From Gnetum montanum (lineage: Eukaryota > Streptophyta > Gnetopsida > Gnetales > Gnetaceae): 64,000 nt of DNA. A model generated the notes under the pieces. The model saw only the letters and a list, made by a program, of their open reading frames with translations, was not told the DNA's origin and did not search any database. This document shows positions 56,630 to 64,000 of this stretch, piece by piece. Within the stretch, counting starts at the first letter, position 1. Each line of letters begins with the position of its first letter. The position numbers and the translations under genes were made by a program. The stretch spans positions 935,136 to 999,135 of the forward strand of contig MNCI01014694.1 of assembly GCA_015680685.1 (NCBI GenBank), read 5' to 3'.

Positions 56630-58739
56630 TGTTGATGTCAACCTCATCCATGCTAGGCATAGGGCCAAGATCAACAACATCAATCTTCAATGAATAGTGA
56701 TTCATAAACATACACAAGAAAGGCTACATCATCCATTCAACACTAGCATGGGCCAATTTTGTATATCTCACCATAAATAATTGAATTAAACTTGTGAGTT
56801 TTACATGTAAAGCATTTATCAACAGGGACTTGATGAGAACCAGTACTTAGGCCTATTTGAATTATTTTTACAATGCTATTGTTAATAGATCCTACTATCC
56901 ATGGATTACTAGAAATATGTGAAGCTCAATGTTTTTATGGTTTTGCACTGATAGGGTTTATGACGTTAATTAGGATAGCACACTGACATATATTGATTCA
57001 AATATTTGTGGAGGTTCTTGGGTGTTTTTAGGATTTTGAATTATTTACTGGATACATTATGATATGTGCAATGAAGCAAGATTTAAAAAGAAAACGAAAC
57101 CTACTAGAAACTTTGTACTAGTTTAGAATTATTATTAAGTTGATGACTCAAAAATATATGATTACATGAATCATCTACAATGGATGTGGGTGTTACAAGG
57201 CAGTAACCATCAGGTGGTGGAAGTAATAGCTCGAGTGGTGGAGAATGTGGCATAACCGATGTGAGAAGTTGGGTGGTTGCTTGGCAGTTACGTCAGTAGC
57301 TAGGAGTTACATAATTGACATAGGACATGGATTGGTGGCAAGGATGTTACATGATGGATGTAGGCATAATTGACCTCAGTGGCTATAAAAGGTGTGGTAG
57401 GCACTGCAAACAAAGGGGGATCTTAGGGGGGGGGGGGGGGGGGGNNNNNNNNNNNNGGGGGGTAGCTAGGAAACTAGTAGATGATGGTTTTTTTTTCTTT
57501 TTTCTTGGTAGATAGCAAAGCCTCCCCTCATTGTGGTAGGGCATGATGGCATCAGTGGTTGCATGCCAAGCAATAGTGGCATGGACATCAAATGACTATG
57601 CAACATGGATAATGGGCAATGTCAACTACACGTCAATAGTGAGTAGTTAGTGTTGTAGGCCCTTGACTGACAATGGTTGCTATTGCACATTTGTAGTAAT
57701 GCAGATGATGCAACATACATGCATGGTAGGGGCACATGACAGTAGCAAGTGGTCTCCCATGAGCAATGTGTGGTAGGGCATGCACAAAACACTGACAATG
57801 ATAGTATGTGTAGGACTCCCACAACAGTGTGCAATGTGTGATCACTAGTGATGGTAGCACATGTGACATAGTATAGTAAACAGTAGGTAGGTATGCATTA
57901 GTAGCATACAAAAACACATGGTAGCAATGGTTATGATCGGCAATGGGCAACGCAGACAGCAAGCATTGATAACAACATTAGTGGTTGCATAGCAATGGAA
58001 GGTAGCCTCTTTCCTCCCCTAGTCCATGTGATGGAGGTAACATGTGGTGTACCAGTGATGCTTGTGGCAGGCCGTACTCATAGCAGTAGATGGTGGGTGG
58101 CAGTAAGCGCATGATGGGTGATCACTAGTGACATAGTAGACAAAGTGATGCACGTGCACTATATTTAGTAGGTAGCACCACTTGGTCACATGACATGCAT
58201 TGCAACAATGATGATAGTAGCATCTCTTTCTCTCAAAGTAGTAGTAGCAGTCTGTGCATAGTAGAATAGTAGTGGGTTTTCTCTTGATGCAGCATAGTGG
58301 ATGGAAATGAGTAGCAGGGATCAAGCTCTCTCTCTCTCTCTCTTTGGCACATGATAGTGATAGCCTATGGTAGAGAGGCAACACATTCCTACATTGGAAA
58401 TGACCTCTATTTCTCTCTCTCCCTCTTCGGTAGTGGTTGGGGTTTTCTTGCCCGGTCATAGACACCACCAGCAATGAAGGATCAGTAGCAGTAGTGGGGG
58501 GCTAGGGAAAATTTAATTTTCTTTACCTATTGTATTCTTAAATTTCAAGACAATTATTATATTTAAATTTCTTGATTTTTTAGTTTGTTTTTTTTTTGTT
58601 TTAAAACATCACATAACCCTTTCCAACTAAGACTATTCTGAGGTTTCCATACCCATACGGGAGGTGGCCTAGGCAATAGTCTCCTTAAATGAGTTATTTT
58701 TCCCTAGGTATTGGTGCATCCAAAATTTAAGCATCAATA
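56630..58739 (+). repeat. R7 3' LTR
   Basis: The length is 2110 bp and it aligns along its whole length with the 5' LTR. TATA at 57383-57392. A G tract at 57426-57462 contains 12 unresolved bases (57445-57456). CT microsatellite at about 58327-58344. It ends CATCAATA. Confidence 0.85.
57426..57462 (+). repeat. Poly-G tract with assembly gap
   Basis: 19 or so G, 12 N and six G follow GATCTTA downstream of the LTR TATA box. The 5' LTR has GGGGGAGGGGGGGG at the same place. The true length is unknown. Confidence 0.7.
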
Positions 58740-59800
58740 CCATCATGGTTCATGGTAAGGTCACAAAGCTTCACTATGAGTGAGCCATGACTTTTGCTCT
58801 ATATATTTTTTCCATATAAAACATATTGTGATCTAACTGTGTGGACCTTGCAACCCATGTTACCTTAGAAATCCTAACATAACTAGGTTGTAAGAGGACT
58901 AAAATTTCCAATCTTCATAAAGATGCACATAGAAAATGTCAAAATAGATCCAACATCATAACAAACATGAAATGCAAATTTAGACATCCTCTAGAGCATT
59001 GCAATCAGTCCTTGTAGTCCTATGACATGATTCTTAATGATCAATGTCCATCAAATAAGCATACACTAAGTCTCATATTTGTAAAACATAATAAAAATTG
59101 GACATACTCTTTGCAAAATAAATCAAACCATCATATAAAACAATAAAATCTCTACACTTTCTAAACTTTCATGAACATGAGGACTATTCCTACAAAAATA
59201 TTCTCTTAGAGATCTCTAAGGACACCTCCATAAATCACACATTTTAAGGTATGATTCATAGCCATAAAAAATCCTCAAAATTATGCAATCCTCTACAAAT
59301 CAATGATTATGAAATTAAAGGGTAAAAACCTCCAATTGAATACAAACTTAGCCTATCAATCATGCTTAGAATTGACAAAGAGATAGATGAATAATTATTA
59401 ACTTAGCAATAAATGTGATGCAATACGAGTAATATATGATAACATCTAAGTGATATATATGTGTTTAGAAAGTAACTAAGCAAAAAGAAATAATGGATTT
59501 GAAACCAATATATTGAAATTTTTTAAATTTTTCCCTTCCCAACAAATGGAAAGTGCTTAATTTAATAAAAACAAGAGAGTTTGCATTCTATAGAGGGCTA
59601 AGAGCTACAAGGTGTGAGACACAAAATTGGTGTTTAAAACTTGATGGATAGAGTTTAATTTATGAGTAAAAATAGGGCAAAAACAAGAGGATAAATGCTA
59701 AATTGTAATGCATTACGAGTTCACAAATAAATGAAAATTTTGATGTTGTTTGGATTTTTTTGGGAATAAAATAGGATTTTTTTCAAGCACTATCCTACAA
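58740..59800. other. AT-rich intergenic DNA, nothing recognised
   Basis: Both strands read; no ORF or repeat boundary supported. Confidence 0.45.
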
Positions 59801-60545
59801 GCAATGCAATGATGTGAATATGTGACATAGTGATGCTACCATTGAGGTAGCTGACACTAATTTTGCATCATCATGCTCGCATGTCCTGCTAATGATGCTA
59901 GTGCCATAAGTGAGCTCATGGAGTGCTAAGGACACTTGAATGTCTAAGGAGTAAATAGGTGACATAATTGATGTAGATGATAGCATTCTAAATCTTTCAA
60001 AATTCAAAAGGTTCTTTCAAATCTCAAGAAATTTAGCCTAAAATTAATGCTAAAACTTGGTATTTATAGGGTTAGTATTTCCTAAAATGCATAAGATATA
60101 GAACTAACATCTTAAACTTTACTTTTGGAAAGTTGAGGTCACATACTAAATGTGATGCGATAGCATGGTGACATGGGCAAGTGACACAAATAGGCAATAC
60201 AATAACACTAACTCTAGGATAGGTGATGTTGGCACTATGTGAGATTGCTTGCATATGCTGCTAGTGACATAGGTGCTAGCATTGAGCATGCAAAGTAAAG
60301 ATGATGATATAATGGCCATGGAGCTTGCAATTGACATAGTTAATGTAGGTACTGGCACTCAAGATCTCCTTAAATTTGAAAAAGTGCTCTCAAAATCTCA
60401 AGAGCTTGGCCTAAAATTGATGTTGGAGCTTAGTATCTATAGGCCTAGGATTGCCTAAATTGCATGGGATCTGAATTTAGAAACTTGAAGTTTGCTTTTG
60501 GAAAGCTAAGATCATGTGCTAAAAGTGACATGACAGAATGGTAAT
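59801..60545. repeat. Two-copy tandem duplication, period about 374 bp
   Basis: Matching anchors are CTCAAGAAATTTAGCCTAAA (60023) and CTCAAGAGCTTGGCCTAAA (60397), followed in both by a CTTTTGGAAAG segment and a GTGACATG-rich stretch. The copies have diverged clearly. A third partial copy may begin near 60515. Confidence 0.6.
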
Positions 60546-60756
60546 GTGATGTGGTAATGTGAGTAGGTGACGTGGTCACACTAATGCTACATCAACACTT
60601 TGAATTATCAACTTGGAAATCTAGCAATTACCATAGACATCCAAACCAATGTTGAACATAATCGAAATGATGTCAAATGGACACTAGAGCTCATAGGGGA
60701 TTCAAAATATCATCCAAAGTTAATGTTGATATCAACATTTCCATGCTAGGACAAGT

Positions 60757-61229
60757 CCTTTGCCAAAACTTTCTAATTTGACCATGTTGCAAACCATGAA
60801 TTTAAGCAATGACCATCTCAATGGTCACCTTCCAGCTTGGCTAATCAAATTGAAAAATCTAAGAGAATTGTTTGTGCAGAATAATAACTTTAGCAATGAA
60901 ATACCAAGGTAGCTTGAATATGTAAATTTTAAAGACTTTTCTAGCATCAAGTGTTGTTAGTTCACTAGGATTTATCCTATTAGCAATTGCCATCATTTTG
61001 TTTACTAGAAAGAACAAAGCTTACAAAGAAAAAAAAACCATACCTGAGAATGGGGATTCAAAGTAGTTCTGTTTAATCATGTACTCACATTTAGGAGGGA
61101 AATTTACAAGTATACAATCCATAGCATTAACTACTAGAGTGGCAATGTTGTGTGTCAAAACCAAATCCTACTTAAGGCCTAGCATTAATGAAGTAATTAA
61201 CGAATTATGGAATGCTAGAGATTTAGAGT
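60757..61229 (+). pseudogene. LRR receptor-like kinase pseudogene with missing kinase core
   Basis: Three parts can be read in order. First, leucine-rich repeats: PLPKLSNLTMLQTMNLSND, HLNGHLPAWLIKLKNLREL and FVQNNNFSNEIPR (60757-60912). Second, in another frame, a transmembrane segment ASSVVSSLGFILLAIAIILF followed by the basic stop-transfer TRKNKAYKEKK (about 60947-61040). Third, the end of a kinase domain: HLGGKFTSIQSIA, then RVAMLCVKTKSYLRPSINEV and INELWNARDLE (61088-61229), corresponding to subdomains X-XI. About 200 residues of kinase (ATP site to activation loop) are absent. The LRR/LRR-TM-kinase style suits malectin-LRR type plant receptor kinases, by family knowledge. Not functional. 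Confidence 0.75.
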
Positions 61230-62247
61230 AGGGAACAACATTGTATGACATATGTAAACCTGAAACTTCAATATTACATGCATGTCATAGTTTGGATCAT
61301 AAACCATTTGCTTCCAACACAATCTTCCATGAAAATGTTTTGGAAATTAGATGGTAAAATCTCATTCCTATGGCCAATTACTAATATGACTATTCCTATA
61401 GCCGTTATTGGCAAAATATTTTAAAATTAATATAACATGATGACTTAGTTTCATATGAAATAGAGACTATACACAAAGTTGAAGTTAAGTGCACTAGTTT
61501 GGGGGGTTTTTTAGAGCTATTTATGAGTAATTTATAAAAAATGAAAACACCAATGCAATGTTCAATAGCATAAACTATGAAAATGTTATATAAGGTTTCT
61601 TGTAAAAGAACTTCAAGTGACTCAACTTTTAAAAATTTGAAATTTACAAGTTAAGAATTAAGTAGAAATAAAATACTAGCTACAACATGGCTTCCAGTGG
61701 CTAGGCTAGTAATCCCTCCCCCACTCACAATGACACAACCATAGCAATTTTACAATACTCTTGTAGCTACAATAGCAGACATAACACCATTTTTTCTTTA
61801 ATTTCCCTCCCCAATACAAAAACCTCTCCTCAATTCCCAAATTTACCACCCAAAACTGATACCCTAATAGTGCAAAAATTCTCATCATTATAGAGATTTC
61901 TTCACCCCCCAAGAAGTCACATAGCACATAGACAAATACCTCTTCTTCACTAAACCACTGGGCTTTCTTCCCTACAACTCCTCAAACCCTTGCAAGGGCC
62001 CCAATTATAGGAATTTTGAAAGAAGGATTAACACCATTTCCTTTGTTTCTACATCCATGGCATCCATCTTTGAAGCCTATTATTTCAACATTCTTGGTAT
62101 TTTTACAATAAAGTTTCTGGTAGTTCCTTCCTTGATATTCAATTTACACTTTAGAAAACATATCCTCATCATTTTTCAACCCTGTGAAAGTCACTAAACA
62201 TAAGATGTTAGATTACAGTGCTACATTGAGATCATTTTCCAAGATAC
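61230..62247. other. AT-rich intergenic DNA
   Basis: No supported gene. The 73-codon minus ORF at 61706-61927 has no recognised domain. Confidence 0.45.
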
Positions 62248-63456
62248 TATTGTGGCAAATCTTGCCCATGCTATCACATGGGGCCATGATCAACAAAACT
62301 ATCCTATAAAACCATATACCATTTCACCAAGCAATGTTAATATGCATGAAGGTGGATTGAGGTGTGAGGAGGTGAATTGATGTGCGGGAAGGTGGACTGA
62401 CATGCTGGAAAGTGGACTAACATGTAGAAAGATGGACTGATGTGTGGACAGATGAAACATCACTAGCATGTAGCTATAAAGTTGAGAATGAAGTTGACGT
62501 TAGGGTCGAGTAAGGGTATCCTTAACAAATCAGGTTCTGTTCCCAAATAGCTATGTCTCTCTTCATTGAGGTGAATGTAGATGGGTAGGGGGATATCTAG
62601 GGGTTGAGAAACTAGTGGACTGTGATTTTCGCTCTCTCTCTTCTCCTATTTTTCTTGGGGCAACAGTGATGTAGCTGATGTGCATGGATGGCAGGCACAG
62701 TAGGCAGGTTCTATAGTCATGTTTCTTTATTCTTGGCAATGGACCAGCAATAGTTAGTCATGGTAGAGCTATGTGGATGGCAATCAAAAATCTTATTAGG
62801 AAAGCAAGAGTTGGTACTTTTTTTTATCTTTTTTGCGGAAAACCCATGATGGTGGCAAATGTAGGACTATAGACAATAATGCATCTATTGACATATGACA
62901 ATGGGATCTGGTAGCTCATTCTCTCTCTCTCTCTCTCTCTCTTTCTCTACTATGATGTTGTAGTAGTTAATAATAGTAGTTGCAAGCACGAGTTCTACAA
63001 TTCCATTCTATTTTTGGTGGGTGGTGCATCTATGGCAAGGTTCTCCAAACAAGGAAAAATATTTGTGTCTCATGTTGGTGATGGTGCATGTTCTATCTAT
63101 GCTTCAGAGATGCATCAATAGGCTCCTTCATCTAGCCTCTTCTCTCTCCCTCCCTCCTTTGGCAACTATAGGCAATGTTGGCTACAATAGTGTCCACAAT
63201 GGACCAATGGTGGATGACAGTAGTAGTTGGGAAGCAGGGAAAATTTATTTTGATTACCTTTTGTATTCTTGAATTTGAAACACTTATTTCAATTAAAATT
63301 TCCATTTTTTAAACTATTTTCAAAAGGCCACATAGCCCTTTCTAGCTGAGACTATTTCTAGGTTTCCATACCCATACAGGAGGCACCCTAGGCAATAGTA
63401 TCCTCAAATGAGTTTTCTTTCCCGATGTTGGTGCATCCAAATTTTATGCATCGACA
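62248..63456 (+). repeat. R8 first LTR
   Basis: It begins TATTGTGGCAAATCTTGCCC (compare TGTTATGGCCAATCTCACCC at 63810) and ends CATCGACA. It is about 900 bp shorter than the R7 LTR but shares its start (CTTGCCCATGCTA, GGGGCCATGATCAAC) and its end boxes. A CT microsatellite lies at about 62920-62945. A TATA-like CTATAAAG is near 62472. Confidence 0.65.
62349..62465 (+). repeat. Minisatellite of about 19-21 bp units in R8 LTR
   Basis: Units of the form GAAGGTGGACTGACATG(n)TG are repeated about six times with variation. The second LTR has the same array at 63905-64000. Confidence 0.75.
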
Positions 63457-63809
63457 CTTTTTTGGCACTAGAAGGAGGGCCTTTCTTTCGCCCTTTATTT
63501 ATCATCTTCTTGCCATTTCCTTGTGGCTATTTCATTTTTTGATCCAATCTTGGAACTTGTTGTCATTTCCTTTGTGGCTATTTTTTGCCTTTATTTTATG
63601 CTTCCCATTTTTTGAAAATTGTTGTTACCAAAACCTATTTTTATAGCCCTTGTTTCCCAATCCCATTTTTGAATTTCTAATTTTAGCGGTCCTTACCTGA
63701 GTCCTAACTTGGATGAGGTGGTTTTATTATTTAATTTTAAATTTGTTTTTTTGAAATTTTTCTTATTTTATTATTTTTTTTTAAGATTTTGTGGTTTTTA
63801 TGAAATTTT
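63457..63809 (+). other. R8 primer-binding site and leader
   Basis: TTGGCACTAGAAGGAGGGCC at 63462-63481 is the putative primer site. The leader resembles the R7 leader 51885-52330 (GGTCCTTACC, GGTGGTTTTAT) and is then cut directly into the second LTR; no polypurine tract is visible at the joint. Confidence 0.55.
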
Positions 63810-64000
63810 TGTTATGGCCAATCTCACCCATGCTATTACACAAGGCCATGATCAACAAAATTGTCTTATAAATCATATACCATTTCACTAAGCAATGTTA
63901 ACATGCGAGAAGATGGACTGATGTTTAGGAAGGTGAACCAATGTGCAGAGACATGGATCAACATGCAAGAAAGTGGACTGACATGTAGAAAGGTGGACCG
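63810..64000 (+). repeat. R8 second LTR, partial
   Basis: It starts TGTTATGGCCAATCTCACCC and continues with the minisatellite from about 63905. It is cut by the window end. Confidence 0.65.

Larger units (their letters stand above)
49780..58739 (+). mobile_element. R7: Ty3/gypsy element with 2.1-kb LTRs and internal pol deletion
   Basis: Two direct LTRs (49780-51884 and 56630-58739) start TGTTGATG; they end CATCAACA and CATCAATA. Between them lie leader, gag, protease, the start of the reverse transcriptase, then the very end of the integrase. About 1 kb or more of pol (RT core, RNase H, most of integrase) is missing. The flanks CCTTA and CCATC do not form a clear target-site duplication. 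The family is different from R2-R6 and related to R8 and to the LTR end at 1708. Confidence 0.85.
62248..64000 (+). mobile_element. R8: LTR pair start with only 353 bp between
   Basis: An LTR (62248-63456), a short leader with a primer-binding site (63457-63809), then a second LTR start at 63810 that runs off the window. The family is that of R7 by LTR ends and leader. No coding sequence lies between the LTRs, so it is either an internally deleted copy or a tandem LTR arrangement. Confidence 0.6.

Noticed and set aside
49775-58744. Target-site duplication for R7
   Set aside because: The flanks CCTTA and CCATC differ at two of five bases, so no duplication can be claimed.
60146-60458. ORFs in the 374-bp duplication
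   Set aside because: Different frames are open in the two copies, so no shared protein is supported.
62349-62465. CRISPR-like array
   Set aside because: Units are contiguous and diverged without unique spacers, and the context is a plant LTR; it is a minisatellite.

Overview
The window looks like a piece of a large, repeat-rich seed-plant nuclear genome. The sequence is AT-rich and is filled almost end to end with old, diverged LTR retrotransposons, with one intact disease-resistance type gene and one broken receptor-kinase gene between them. The style (very old elements, an intronless short CNL gene, long poly-G LTRs) suggests a gymnosperm, but this is inference; no marker in the window proves it. 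No rRNA gene, CRISPR array, operon or prokaryotic signal was seen.

Layout. 1-3.9 kb: mostly unassigned AT-rich DNA holding a cluster of GAAACG palindromes, a decayed small acidic coiled-coil ORF (674-1084), the end of an LTR (to 1708) and a probable tRNA-derived SINE (about 3716-3905). 4-5.6 kb: gag remnant of element R1 (minus strand). 5.6-10.3 kb: R2 (plus), RNase H plus integrase and a 3' LTR. 10.5-17.9 kb: R3 (minus), gag plus an extra ORF ('ORF3') and no pol. 17.9-21.5 kb: a single-copy island carrying an intact 900-residue CC-NB-LRR gene (18740-21442), with short duplications upstream. 21.5-27.3 kb: R4 (minus), pol without ORF3. 27.3-35.8 kb: R5 (minus), gag plus ORF3 without pol, with one full LTR, a primer-binding site and a truncated second LTR. 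35.8-49.1 kb: R6 (plus), a complete but decayed 13.3-kb element (LTR-gag-PR-RT-RH-INT-ORF3-LTR) flanked by a perfect CTAGG target-site duplication. 49.8-58.7 kb: R7 (plus), a different gypsy element with 2.1-kb LTRs and most of pol deleted. 59.8-60.5 kb: a 374-bp-period duplication. 60.75-61.23 kb: an LRR receptor-kinase pseudogene lacking the kinase core. 62.2-64 kb: R8, one 1.2-kb LTR, a 353-bp leader and the start of a second LTR.

How the parts relate. R2 to R6 are one Ty3/gypsy family: LTRs begin TGATGA and end TCATCA or a variant, the primer-binding site resembles the tRNA-Asp type, a CATGGGGG purine motif recurs, and noncoding blocks are shared. Two partial architectures occur twice each. 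R3 and R5 carry gag and ORF3 but no pol; R2 and R4 carry pol but no ORF3 and share a Lys where the integrase catalytic Glu is expected. R6 carries everything. ORF3 is a long protein with a plant-transposon-protein-like N-terminal domain and a long coiled coil. In all three copies a TATA-like box lies about 500-530 bp upstream of its ATG, and in two copies an LTR-like GATATC array precedes that box. The best candidate for an undescribed system here is therefore a split retrotransposon family (a pol-bearing form and a gag-ORF3 form that may complement each other) with a separately promoted ORF3. All copies in the window are decayed, so the activity is inferred to be past.
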